Assembly: GCF_035916755.1 (NCBI RefSeq)
Contig: NZ_JAYWIX010000001.1
Coordinates: 347,686 to 411,685, forward strand
DNA from: Rothia sp035916755
GTDB taxonomy: Bacteria > Actinomycetota > Actinomycetes > Actinomycetales > Micrococcaceae
Length of the DNA: 64,000 nt
Direction of reading: 5' to 3'
This document shows positions 15,021 to 22,837 of this stretch, in pieces (position 1 is the stretch's first letter; each line of letters opens with the position of its first letter). Made by a program: the position numbers and the translations under genes. Below the pieces are notes generated by a model. That model did no database searches. It was not told where the DNA came from and was given only the letters and a program-made list of their open reading frames with translations.

Positions 15021-15752
15021 TTAGGCTCCGGCGAAGAGGCCGCTGACCAGCTGGGTCGGGTAGCTGGTGAGGAAACCGAAAAAGGCCAGGGTGTAGGCCC
15101 CGATATAGACGGTCAGGGTGGCGGTGAGGAAGTTCTCGCGGGCTGAGCCAGCATCGCCCAGGATGGGTAGGGCCATGTAGCCGCTCTTGCGCCAGAGCTT
15201 GCTGGGCACTACGGGCTTGATAGTTGCTGGCCAGAAGGGGTTAACCCCGCGGGTGGTCAGGGCATCGCCGATAAGGTGGGCAGTCGCACCGGTGAGAACA
15301 GCCCAGGGCATGAGGGCCAGTGAATCGGTATAGATGGTTCCGGCAATGACCGCGAGCGCCCCCAGCCAGCCCCCCGGGGCCTTGAAGGTGCGCAGGGCCA
15401 GGCCGCCAGCAAAACCGGCTAGGGCCAGGGCTAGGACGGGGATGCCCGCGTAGGTCAGCCGGTCGGCAAAGTAGGCGAGCGCCCAAAAAGCTGCCAGCCC
15501 CACCAGGGAGTGGGTTCCCTTGCGGTGGCCGCCTGAAAGTCGGCCCACCAACAGGGCAACCCAGCGACTGACCGGCGAAATCGAGTGGGCGATGGTGCCG
15601 TTGTGGTGGTCAATATCGGGGAGCATGCCCGCACCGGCAGCCGCTAGGGTGGTGACGGCCAGGGTGGTGGGGTCGTCAAGGCCCAAGACTCCCGCCTCGT
15701 TGAGGGCTAGCCAGGCTGCTGCTGCGCTAATGGAGTGGGAATAACCCATCAT
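15021..15752 (-). CDS. YdjM-like (DUF457) membrane-bound metal-dependent hydrolase
   Basis: A membrane protein of about 243 residues with the DUF457 motifs MLPDIDHHNGT and GGHRKGTHSLVG near residues 50-90 and HLIGDALTTRGV near 175, which supply His/Asp metal ligands. Four or more hydrophobic segments follow the N-terminal MMGYSHSISA. The family is annotated as inner-membrane hydrolase; no substrate is known. The frame is open to 15869, but AAGGAT (15767-15762) is well placed nine bases before the ATG at 15752. It lies between the 14965 terminator and the SURF1 gene, with its own leader of about 140 bases. Confidence 0.8.
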   Translation of the reverse strand: MMGYSHSISAAAAWLALNEAGVLGLDDPTTLAVTTLAAAGAGMLPDIDHHNGTIAHSISPVSRWVALLVGRLSGGHRKGTHSLVGLAAFWALAYFADRLTYAGIPVLALALAGFAGGLALRTFKAPGGWLGALAVIAGTIYTDSLALMPWAVLTGATAHLIGDALTTRGVNPFWPATIKPVVPSKLWRKSGYMALPILGDAGSARENFLTATLTVYIGAYTLAFFGFLTSYPTQLVSGLFAGA

Positions 15753-15894
15753 GATGGTGCGATCCTTATGAATAATCCTCTGGAAGTGAAAGCACCACTT
15801 TAACACAGTTTCGAATATTTGTTCTAAAAGGACGCCGGTGGTCACGGAGTTGGCGTAGCTGGGGAGCATTTTCTATCTCAAGCACCCACAAAAC

Positions 15895-16863
15895 CTAGCG
15901 GTAGAGCTGCTCATCGAGCAGGGCGTCCTCCACCTCTTCATCGGTAATCTTCTTACTGCGCTTAGGAGCCTTGGGGCGCACAATAGATTTCATGTGCGCG
16001 GGCATATCATCCACAAACTCCATACGGCGGCGCACCACATCTTCGTCCTCATCACCGATATAGGTGCCATCGGCATCGTAGAACTGACCAAAATAGGCCT
16101 CAAGTTCAGCGGCGACCTGAGCATCGAGCTCATCGTTGCGCACCTTCTGGCGGGCAGACCAGCAATAAGCGATATAAAACATGGCTGCAAAACAGTACCA
16201 CTGCACCGAATACGACAGGTTCGGCCCGTAATCCTCTTCTGGCTTATCCTTAGCGACCGGGGCGCTCGCCGGGGCCGGGTCTTCAGACGCCAGCACACCA
16301 TAGTTGACCGTATCAACATTAAGACCGGTCATCTCAGCAACCTCGGGAAGGTCAATACTGGTAATCTGCCCGTCCACCGATGAAGCACCCGTATCGATCT
16401 CACCCTCCACCAGGCGAACTGTAATGGTTACCTGCCCAGCTGGGGGAGCAGGTACCGGGGTAGCTGTCGAACCGGCATCTCCAAAAGCAGCCTCCATCCA
16501 GCCGCGATTCACCACCACAATATGGCCCTGGTCAGTCTGGAAAGGCACCAGAACCTCATAACCATTCAAACCGTTATAGGGCCGGTTGCGCACCAGCAAC
16601 TGGTGCTCACTTAGGTACTGGCCGGTCATGGTCACCGGCTGCCAGCGCAGCTCAGAATGAGCGGACGCAAATAGGGTAGGGTCATCGGCAAAAGCCAGGG
16701 GAGCGGCATCGTAGTTCTGCGAAATACGCTCATTCGAAAAATCAAGCGCCTCCTTGCGGCTCATCTGCCAGCTCGCCAAATACAGGCACACCAGCGAGGC
16801 GACCACCGTCAGCACAAATAGGCCAACCCACTTACCAGAGAGCAAAAAACCGTATTTCTTCAC
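15895..16863 (-). CDS. SURF1-family cytochrome oxidase assembly protein
   Basis: About 322 residues. Transmembrane helix 1 (about 10-32, GLFVLTVVASLVCLYLASWQ) is followed by an extracytoplasmic region with the SURF1-like LLVRNRPYNGLNGYEVLVPF and VVVNRGWMEA. Helix 2 (SVQWYCFAAMFYIAYCWSA) precedes a charged cytoplasmic tail of about 90 residues. SURF1 helps insert haem a into cytochrome c oxidase. An ATG at 16902 overlaps the neighbouring gene; the GTG at 16863 (VKKYGFLL) is preferred. It forms an operon with the two small genes upstream, an order common in Actinobacteria, and serves the oxidase whose ctaE lies at 59 kb. Confidence 0.85.
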   Translation of the reverse strand: MKKYGFLLSGKWVGLFVLTVVASLVCLYLASWQMSRKEALDFSNERISQNYDAAPLAFADDPTLFASAHSELRWQPVTMTGQYLSEHQLLVRNRPYNGLNGYEVLVPFQTDQGHIVVVNRGWMEAAFGDAGSTATPVPAPPAGQVTITVRLVEGEIDTGASSVDGQITSIDLPEVAEMTGLNVDTVNYGVLASEDPAPASAPVAKDKPEEDYGPNLSYSVQWYCFAAMFYIAYCWSARQKVRNDELDAQVAAELEAYFGQFYDADGTYIGDEDEDVVRRRMEFVDDMPAHMKSIVRPKAPKRSKKITDEEVEDALLDEQLYR

Positions 16864-16874
16864 AACCAACCACC

Positions 16875-17117
16875 CTATCCCAGAGGGACAGTCTGCTTCC
16901 AAAAACTACGGGCCACCAAAAAATCCTGCAAATACTGCACGTGCTCCTCACAGGCCGCCCAACTCTTGAGCCGCTCCGGGGCATGTACCTTCGGGTTATT
17001 CCACAGCACCTCAAAACGAGCCTGCCTCTGGCAGCCCTTACGGCTACACTTCACAAAATCAGGCCCCTGACCGCTGCTAGCAGTCTGCCCCTGATTCAAA
17101 GAACCTAAAATATCCAC
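16875..17117 (-). CDS. Small conserved actinobacterial protein with putative Zn ligands
   Basis: An 80-residue protein with a C-x4-C pair (KCSRKGCQ) near residues 24-29 and ACEEHVQYL near 56. The layout suggests one bound metal ion. The central WNNPKVHAPERLKSWAACEEH resembles short proteins I recall next to SURF1 genes in other Actinobacteria, with no experimentally assigned role. It is separated from DUF3099 by three bases and from SURF1 by about eleven, so it is co-transcribed. Involvement in oxidase assembly is inference from context only. Confidence 0.7.
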   Translation of the reverse strand: MDILGSLNQGQTASSGQGPDFVKCSRKGCQRQARFEVLWNNPKVHAPERLKSWAACEEHVQYLQDFLVARSFWKQTVPLG

Positions 17118-17120
17118 CCG

Positions 17121-17636
17121 CTACTCCTTGCCGTCCTCATCAAAAACCACTTCACCATCAATAATCACCGGCTCATCAGAACCCTCAGTCGCAGAATCTG
17201 CCGGGTGAGTGCTCGCCTGGGTGCGACTACCAGCTGGCCAACCGGCGTCCGCGCCCTCGGTGTCTCGTCCACTTGCTGCCGCAGCACGGGCAGCCCGATC
17301 TGCCTGGGCCGCCTCAATGGCAGCCTGCTGCTCCGGCGGAAGCATGGCCGAAAACCCGCCACCACCCTGCTTAGCCTCACCGTTAGCTACCACCACTGCC
17401 GTCCAGGGAATAATCGCAGCAGCCGCCAGGCACACCCACTGCCACACACCGTCCACCATCACCGCAGCAATAATAAAAACAATGCGCAAAAACATCTTGA
17501 AGGCATACACCTTTGCCCGTGAGCTGACCCCCACCGACTGCCGCTCAGCGGCGTCCGTAATCTCAAAAACCTCAGAATCGCCCGAAGAGTACCCGGCAGC
17601 CTTCAAATCCTCAGCAGTCCAATACTTCTGCACCAC
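17121..17636 (-). CDS. DUF3099 membrane protein
   Basis: About 171 residues. The N-terminus EVFEITDAAERQSVGVSSR leads into two adjacent hydrophobic helices (about 50-65 and 68-88, FLRIVFIIAAVMVDG and WVCLAAAAIIPWTAVVVAN), the core of DUF3099. The C-terminal half is Ala/Gln-rich, then acidic and disordered. The frame can start at a GTG at 17651, but GAGGAGG (17648-17643) overlaps that codon region and sits six bases before the GTG at 17636, which is preferred. First gene of the DUF3099-small protein-SURF1 operon. Function unknown. Confidence 0.78.
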   Translation of the reverse strand: MVQKYWTAEDLKAAGYSSGDSEVFEITDAAERQSVGVSSRAKVYAFKMFLRIVFIIAAVMVDGVWQWVCLAAAAIIPWTAVVVANGEAKQGGGGFSAMLPPEQQAAIEAAQADRAARAAAASGRDTEGADAGWPAGSRTQASTHPADSATEGSDEPVIIDGEVVFDEDGKE

Positions 17637-17819
17637 CGGTACCCTCCTCACACAGGCTCAAACTCACCCCACTAGTCTACCCCTCGCATGCACACCCCGA
17701 CCGACCCCTTAACCAAACCCGTCAGGCCAAATAACACGCGCCTACTTGAACAAACCACCACTTTTTTCTCAAGAGCGTAAGATAGGGGCAGAAACAAAAC
17801 CCCACAACAAGGTGAAACA

Positions 17820-18527
17820 ATGACCAACCCCACCGTACTCATCACCGGCGGCAACCGCGGCATCGGCTACGCCATCGCCACCGAATTCAAAAAAGCCGGC
17901 TACAACGTCGCCATCACCTACCGCAGCGGTGAACCCCCCGCCGACTTCTTCGCCGTCAAAGCAGACGTCACCGACTCAGCCTCTATCGACGCAGCCTTCA
18001 CCGCCGTTGAAGCAGAATTCGGCCCCGTCGGCGTCGTCATCGCCAACGCAGGCATCACCAAAGACACCCTGCTCATGCGCATGAAAGAAGACGACTTCAC
18101 CTCCGTCATCGACACCAACCTCACCGGCGCCTTCCGCGTCGCCCAGCGCGCCACCAAGGGCCTGCTCAAAAACAAGGGCGGCCGCATCATCTTCATCTCC
18201 TCCGTCGTCGGACTCTACGGCAACCCCGGCCAGGTTAACTACTCCGCCTCCAAGGCAGGCCTCGTCGGCATGGCCCGCTCCATCACCCGCGAACTCGGCG
18301 CCCGCTCCATCACCGCCAACGTCATCGCCCCCGGCTTCATCAAAACCGACATGACCGAGGAACTCTCCGACGACCTCAAAAAGCAGTACACCGACTCTAT
18401 CCCCGCCCGCCGCTTCGCCGAACCAAAAGAAATCGCCGACGTAGCTCTCTTCCTTGCCTCCGACGCCGCAGGGTACATCTCAGGTGCCGTGATTCCCGTC
18501 GATGGTGGCCTGGGTATGGGGCACTAA
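17820..18527 (+). CDS. fabG: 3-oxoacyl-ACP reductase, FabG type
   Basis: A 235-residue SDR. The NADP-binding motif TGGNRGIG is at residues 9-16, NAG near 78, and the catalytic serine and YSASK (Y-x3-K) near 130-150. The C-terminus DVALFLASDAAGYISGAVIPVDGGL is typical of FabG. The enzyme reduces 3-oxoacyl-ACP in fatty-acid elongation. It most resembles mycobacterial FabG1 in lacking an N-terminal extension. Start ATG 17820 has AAGGTG upstream. It is transcribed away from the SURF1 operon, and there is no fabI/inhA downstream. Confidence 0.85.
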   Translation: MTNPTVLITGGNRGIGYAIATEFKKAGYNVAITYRSGEPPADFFAVKADVTDSASIDAAFTAVEAEFGPVGVVIANAGITKDTLLMRMKEDDFTSVIDTNLTGAFRVAQRATKGLLKNKGGRIIFISSVVGLYGNPGQVNYSASKAGLVGMARSITRELGARSITANVIAPGFIKTDMTEELSDDLKKQYTDSIPARRFAEPKEIADVALFLASDAAGYISGAVIPVDGGLGMGH

Positions 18528-18555
18528 AACAGCCTGGCCGGTATATGCCAGCGAA

Positions 18556-18723
18556 GGGCAGCAGCTCCCCTCTGCCGACTAACCTTCTCGCCGGTTCGCT
18601 AACTGGCTCGCAAGCTCGCCAGATTCGCGCCGAGATTATTTTCCTCGCTTGCTCGGAATCTCGGCACTCATCACGGCGATTCATGCCAGCCCCAGCCAGT
18701 CGGCTGCCGGGGAGCTGCCGCCC
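18556..18723. repeat. Long imperfect inverted-repeat element
   Basis: The left arm 18556-18579 (GGGCAGCAGCTCCCC...GCCGAC) is mirrored by the right arm 18699-18723 (GTCGGCTGCCGGGG...GCCC) with a few mismatches. Inside, GCCGAGATT (18629) pairs perfectly with AATCTCGGC (18657). The whole 168-bp intergenic block can fold on itself. It resembles a MITE or a large hairpin element; no transposase and no clear target-site duplication are seen. Confidence 0.6.
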
Positions 18724-18770
18724 ATTGCTACTTAAACAAATCATTTGTACAACGCTTATAAGGACTAAGA

Positions 18771-19511
18771 ATGTCACTTCAGAACAAGACCATTATCATT
18801 ACCGGTTCCTCCCGCGGCGTGGGCGCAGATACCGCCCAGATCCTTGCCGCCCAGGGAGCCAACATCATCGTCAACTACCGCTCCAAGGCACCCCGCGCCA
18901 CCAAGGTTGTTTCCGCCATTGAAGAGGCCGGCGGTAAGGCCGTTGCCGTACAGGGGGATGTGACCAAGGCTGAGGACGCCGCCGCCCTTGTAGAGGCTGC
19001 CATCGAGAACTTCGGTTCCCTGGACTACCTCATTCTCAACGCCTCTGGAGGCATGGAAGCCGGCATGCCCGACGACTACGCCATGGTGCTCAACCGCGAC
19101 TCCCAGCTGCGCCTGGCCCGCCTGGCAGCTGAAAAGATGCCCGAGGGTGGCCGCATCGTCTTTGTGACTAGCCACCAGGCCCACTTCATCCGCGAAGTAG
19201 AGACCATGCCCGAGTACAAGCCGGTTGCTGAGTCCAAGCGCGCCGGCGAGGACGCCCTGCTAGCAGAAATCCCCGCACTCACCGAAAAGGGCATCTCCCT
19301 GGTGGTTGTCTCCGCCGACATGATTGAGGGTACCGTCACTGCGGCCCTGCTCAACCGCCTACACCCCGGCGCCATCGAGGCCCGCCGCGAAGAAGCCGGC
19401 AAGCTCTACACCGTCAACGAGTTCGCCCAGGAAGTTGCCAAGATGGTAACTGCCGACGTTGAAACCGGTCACATCGAGCTGGTCGGCGGCGCGGGCGGCT
19501 TCATCAAGTAA
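18771..19511 (+). CDS. SDR-family oxidoreductase with atypical active site
   Basis: A 246-residue Rossmann protein with cofactor motif TGSSRGVGAD (11-20), GDVTKAEDA near 65 and an NASGG motif (normally NAG) near 90. After the expected catalytic serine (FVTSHQAHF) comes YKPVAESKRAGEDAL, in which the first Tyr and the Lys are separated by six residues rather than three. The usual Y-x3-K signature is therefore absent or shifted. Substrate is unknown. It follows fabG by 243 bases that contain an inverted-repeat element, and it has its own leader. A strong hairpin follows at 19525. Confidence 0.78.
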   Translation: MSLQNKTIIITGSSRGVGADTAQILAAQGANIIVNYRSKAPRATKVVSAIEEAGGKAVAVQGDVTKAEDAAALVEAAIENFGSLDYLILNASGGMEAGMPDDYAMVLNRDSQLRLARLAAEKMPEGGRIVFVTSHQAHFIREVETMPEYKPVAESKRAGEDALLAEIPALTEKGISLVVVSADMIEGTVTAALLNRLHPGAIEARREEAGKLYTVNEFAQEVAKMVTADVETGHIELVGGAGGFIK

Positions 19512-19524
19512 TCTCCTGGCGGAC

Positions 19525-19580
19525 TTTGTACCGCGCCCTGCCCGTTTTTAAGGTCAAAAGTGGGCAGGGCATGGTACAAA
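19525..19580 (+). terminator. Terminator after the atypical SDR gene
   Basis: Arms 19525-19543 (TTTGTACCGCGCCCTGCCC) and 19562-19580 pair over 17 of 19 positions, with GTTTTTAAGGTCAAAAGT as the loop. No T-run follows, so it may act as a processing or stability hairpin. Confidence 0.55.
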
Positions 19581-19599
19581 CCCGCTGATTTCAGCACGT

Positions 19600-19638
19600 A
19601 AAAGGACGCTGGTAGCCACCTACCAGCGTCCTTTATCT
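19600..19638. terminator. Terminator of serB (probably bidirectional)
   Basis: AAAGGACGCTGGTA (19601-19614) and TACCAGCGTCCTTT (19621-19634) form a perfect 14-bp stem with a six-base loop and A/T-rich flanks on both sides. Confidence 0.85.
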
Positions 19639-19669
19639 ATATAGCGTGAGGGCAGAGCCCCGCAAATCT

Positions 19670-20605
19670 TTAGAGCCCAGCGAAATGGCGCACCGCGTCC
19701 AGGCGCAAGGTATTGATTTGGGCATCGGCAACCTCAAGCAGGGCAGTCTTGGCATTGAAAGCAACACCCAGCTCCGCCTCAAGAATCATGAGCACATCGT
19801 TGGCACCATCGCCCACAGCAATGGTCTGGGAGGACTTTATATCGAACTCCTTAGCCCACTCCTTCAGCGACTCCTTCTTGACCTCACCTGTAATGACCTC
19901 TCCGGTGACCTTGCCGGTCAGCTTACCTTCGATGATGTCAAGGACGTTGGCCCGCGCCTTGGAAAGGTTCAGGTAGCCCGCCAGCGGGGAGAGAACCTGC
20001 ACAAACCCGCCCGAGACCACGCAGACCTCGTGCCCGGCAGCCAGGAAAACCTCAACCAACTTGGTGGCGCCGGGGGAGTACAGCACCTTGGAAGCCACCT
20101 CATCAATCACCGACTCCTCGAGGCCGGCTAGGGTGGCAACCCGCTCACGCAAGGATGCCTCAAAATCGACCTCTCCTCGCATCGCCCGTTCGGTCACCTC
20201 AGCAACCTCAGCGCCGCGTCCTGCCGCAGCTGCCAGCTCGTCAATGACCTCCTGGCGGATCAGGGTAGAGTCAACATCCATAATGAGCAGCTTCTTCTCA
20301 TCATTGGCCAACTCAGCGGGCACCACATTCAAATCAAAGCCCAGCGAACGCTCCCCATCCAGCAGATCCAAGGCGCCGCGGGCGTCCTCAACATCACCGC
20401 GCTCCCACGAAGCTGCGGCAATATAGACCGAATAGGCCGGGCCCTCAGCCTCGCGCTCCACGCGAGAGGCAGGAACCTCCATCAAAAGACCCGACTCAAG
20501 TTCCAGACCCTCAACCGCCTGCAGCGCAGCAACCAGCTGCTCCTCGGTAGCAATCAGGGGGGCGTCCGCACGAGAAATAGCAACAATATTCACAGAAGTA
20601 CTCAT
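19670..20605 (-). CDS. serB: Phosphoserine phosphatase SerB
   Basis: About 311 residues. An N-terminal region of about 110 residues, probably regulatory and ACT-like, precedes a HAD hydrolase domain with LIMDVDSTLI (catalytic Asp pair, about 118), CVVSGGF (motif II), the lysine motif in EVKKESLKEW and VGDGANDVLM (motif IV). It makes L-serine from phosphoserine. The ATG at 20605 gives MSTSVNIVAISR; another in-frame ATG at 20614 would add MVP. Neither has a good ribosome site. It is divergent from the ABC ATPase gene at 20636, with about 30 bases for both promoters. Confidence 0.9.
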   Translation of the reverse strand: MSTSVNIVAISRADAPLIATEEQLVAALQAVEGLELESGLLMEVPASRVEREAEGPAYSVYIAAASWERGDVEDARGALDLLDGERSLGFDLNVVPAELANDEKKLLIMDVDSTLIRQEVIDELAAAAGRGAEVAEVTERAMRGEVDFEASLRERVATLAGLEESVIDEVASKVLYSPGATKLVEVFLAAGHEVCVVSGGFVQVLSPLAGYLNLSKARANVLDIIEGKLTGKVTGEVITGEVKKESLKEWAKEFDIKSSQTIAVGDGANDVLMILEAELGVAFNAKTALLEVADAQINTLRLDAVRHFAGL

Positions 20606-20635
20606 AGGCACCATTATCTACTAAAGTTGTGAACC

Positions 20636-21421
20636 ATGGCATCAGTTCTTGAACTTAATAAGGTTACTGTCTCACGAAGCGGTAAGAACCTCATCCACAA
20701 CATCACCTGGTCTGTCGAAGAAGGCGAACGCTGGGTCGTCCTTGGCCCCAACGGCGCGGGCAAAACCACCCTGCTCTCCATCGCAGCAGCCCGCCTGCAC
20801 CCCACCCGCGGAGAAGTCGACATCCTCGACGAAATCCTCGGCGCCGTCGACGTTTTTGAACTACGCCCCCGCATCGGCCTCTCATCAGCCCCCATGGCAG
20901 CCCAAATCCCCGGCAACGAAACCGTGCTCGATGTCGTCATCACCGCAGCCTACGGCGTAGCAGGCCGCTGGAACGAAGAATACGACTCCTTCGACGACAA
21001 CCAGGGCAAGGCCCTGCTCGACGACTGGGGGGTAGCCCACCTAGCTGACCGCCCCTTCGGCACCCTGTCTGAGGGCGAAAAAAAGCGAGTGCTCATCGCC
21101 CGCGCCCTGATGACCGACCCCGAAATGCTGATTCTCGATGAACCCGGCGCCGGCATGGACATTGCAGGCCGCGAAGACCTGGTCAAGCGCCTCACCCACC
21201 TGGCCCTTGACCCCTACGCCCCAGCCACCATCCTGGTCACCCACCACCTCGAAGAAATCCCCGCAGGCTTTACCCACGCCCTGCTCCTACGCGAAGGCGA
21301 AATCGTAGCAGCAGGCCCCATCGAAGAAACCCTCACCCAGGCCAACGTCTCAGCCACCTACGGCCTCGACCTCGACCTGACCATTCACGAGTCCGGCCGC
21401 TACTCAGCCTTCGCCCGCTAG
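20636..21421 (+). CDS. Orphan ABC ATP-binding protein
   Basis: A 261-residue soluble ABC ATPase. Walker A GPNGAGKTTLL (about 38-48), Q-loop, signature TLSEGEKKRVLIARAL (about 143), Walker B MLILDEPGAGMD and switch VTHHLEEI. The signature has E in place of the second glycine (LSEGE). No permease or binding-protein gene is adjacent, so its partner or its non-transport role cannot be told. It is followed after nine bases by the SpoU methyltransferase, and that adjacency may signify co-expression only. Confidence 0.82.
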   Translation: MASVLELNKVTVSRSGKNLIHNITWSVEEGERWVVLGPNGAGKTTLLSIAAARLHPTRGEVDILDEILGAVDVFELRPRIGLSSAPMAAQIPGNETVLDVVITAAYGVAGRWNEEYDSFDDNQGKALLDDWGVAHLADRPFGTLSEGEKKRVLIARALMTDPEMLILDEPGAGMDIAGREDLVKRLTHLALDPYAPATILVTHHLEEIPAGFTHALLLREGEIVAAGPIEETLTQANVSATYGLDLDLTIHESGRYSAFAR

Positions 21422-21430
21422 CTCACAAGC

Positions 21431-22309
21431 ATGAAACCCAAACAACTCACCCCCGAGCGGCTGGCAGAACGCTCAGCCCGCGTCACCGCCCTGCCTAACA
21501 CGCGTCCGCTCAGCACAGCCCCGAGCGAGGCCACCCGCTTCTACACCCACCTCACCGACGTCAAGCTGCGCTCCATCAAAGAACCCGAATGGGGAATCTA
21601 CATCGCAGAATCCTCCAAGGTAATCCGCCGGGCGCTCGCCGCCGGGCACCGGCCTCTCTCGTTTCTCATGAGCGAAAAATGGGCTGACGACCTCATTGAC
21701 GTGCTGCAGGAACACCCCGAGGTGCCCGCCTTTGTGGGAAGTGAGGACGAGCTGGAGCAGGTTACCGGCTTCGCCCTGCACCGCGGGGCCCTGGCTGCCA
21801 TGGCCAGGCCTGAACCCACCCCCTTACAGTCCCTGCTTGAGGGGGTGCGGCGCATCGCAATTCTGGAAGACATCGTGGACCACACCAACGTGGGCGCCAT
21901 CTTCCGCTCAGCAGCCGCCCTCGACGTCGACCTAGTGCTGGTAACCCCGCGCTGCGCCGACCCGCTCTACCGGCGCTCAATCCGCGTCTCCATGGGCACT
22001 GTCTTCCAGGTACCCTGGGCCAGGCTGGACTCCTGGCCCGGCGCCCTCGACACCCTGCACACAGCGGGCTTCACCACCGCGGCGCTCGCCCTGGAAGAAG
22101 ATTCTTTGAGCCTGACCGAACTGGCAGACCGCAAAGACGAGAAGCTGGCCCTGATTTTGGGCACCGAGGGGCACGGGCTGGCCACATCCACCCTGGCAGT
22201 TACCCAGCACACCGTCATGATTCCCATGAGCCACGGGGTCGATTCCTTGAATGTAGCGGCCGCCTCAGCCGTTGCCTTCTGGGAAACCCGCCCAAAGATG
22301 GTAGAGTAG
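21431..22309 (+). CDS. SpoU/TrmH-family RNA 2'-O-methyltransferase
   Basis: A 292-residue SPOUT enzyme. The N-terminal RNA-recognition part is followed by the knotted catalytic domain with motif 1 NVGAIFRSAAAL (about 158), motif 2 LGTEGHGL (about 243) and motif 3 IPMSHGVDSLNVAAASAV (about 262). It transfers methyl from S-adenosylmethionine to a ribose in rRNA or tRNA; the exact nucleotide cannot be read from the sequence. It lies nine bases after the ABC ATPase gene. Resistance-type 23S methyltransferases share this fold, but chromosomal context favours housekeeping. Confidence 0.85.
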   Translation: MKPKQLTPERLAERSARVTALPNTRPLSTAPSEATRFYTHLTDVKLRSIKEPEWGIYIAESSKVIRRALAAGHRPLSFLMSEKWADDLIDVLQEHPEVPAFVGSEDELEQVTGFALHRGALAAMARPEPTPLQSLLEGVRRIAILEDIVDHTNVGAIFRSAAALDVDLVLVTPRCADPLYRRSIRVSMGTVFQVPWARLDSWPGALDTLHTAGFTTAALALEEDSLSLTELADRKDEKLALILGTEGHGLATSTLAVTQHTVMIPMSHGVDSLNVAAASAVAFWETRPKMVE

Positions 22310-22405
22310 TTCCTCGGTTGTAAACCGCAACCACCGGTAGGCACCCGCCCCGGTAGCAACAAGATATGCACTGGCAAAATCCAGGGCACGAAGAAGGTAA
22401 ATATC

Positions 22406-22663
22406 ATGCAGGCTGGCATCCACCCTGAATACAACTACGTTCTTTTCCGCGACCTCGCATCAGGCGAGACCTTCCTGACCAAGTCAACCATGACTTCTCA
22501 GAAGACCGAAAAGTGGGAAGACGGCAATGAGTACCCCCTCGTAGAAGTTGAAATCTCATCAGCTTCACACCCCTTCTACACCGGCAAGCAGCGCATCATG
22601 GACGCCGCTGGTCGTGTTGAGCGCTTCAACGCTCGCTTCGCAAACTTCGGCAAGAAGGCCTAA
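22406..22663 (+). CDS. rpmE2: Ribosomal protein L31, type B
   Basis: An 85-residue protein starting MQAGIHPEYNYVLFRD, with ETFLTKSTM and SHPFYTGKQ, as in type B L31. It lacks the zinc-binding CxxC of type A, so it is the zinc-independent paralogue that replaces type A on the 50S subunit under zinc limitation in many bacteria. Such genes are often Zur-regulated, but I do not see a clear Zur box upstream; only an imperfect GGTTG...CAACC repeat lies near 22317-22333. AGAAGG precedes the ATG. A strong terminator follows. Confidence 0.92.
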   Translation: MQAGIHPEYNYVLFRDLASGETFLTKSTMTSQKTEKWEDGNEYPLVEVEISSASHPFYTGKQRIMDAAGRVERFNARFANFGKKA

Positions 22664-22693
22664 GTTTACAGCCAGTCTATTCAGGCTTAATAT

Positions 22694-22738
22694 CACACCC
22701 CGCGACCGTGATTTATCACGCGTTACGGGGTGTTTTTG
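22694..22738 (+). terminator. Terminator of rpmE2
   Basis: ACACCCCG (from 22695) pairs with CGGGGTGT before TTTTT. The loop holds a nested perfect hairpin CGTGA-TTTA-TCACG (22707-22720). Confidence 0.85.
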
Positions 22739-22837
22739 TAGGTTCACTGCGTAGAATTGGGTTCGATTCACTCCGCGTGCCGCACCCTTTTGCCGGGTGC
22801 GGTGCGCGCCCCTTTTGAGATTAGTTAGGGAGGTACC

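Noticed and set aside
22310..22405. A Zur operator upstream of rpmE2
   Set aside because: Only an imperfect GGTTG...CAACC repeat is present; it does not match the TGA-rich Zur consensus.
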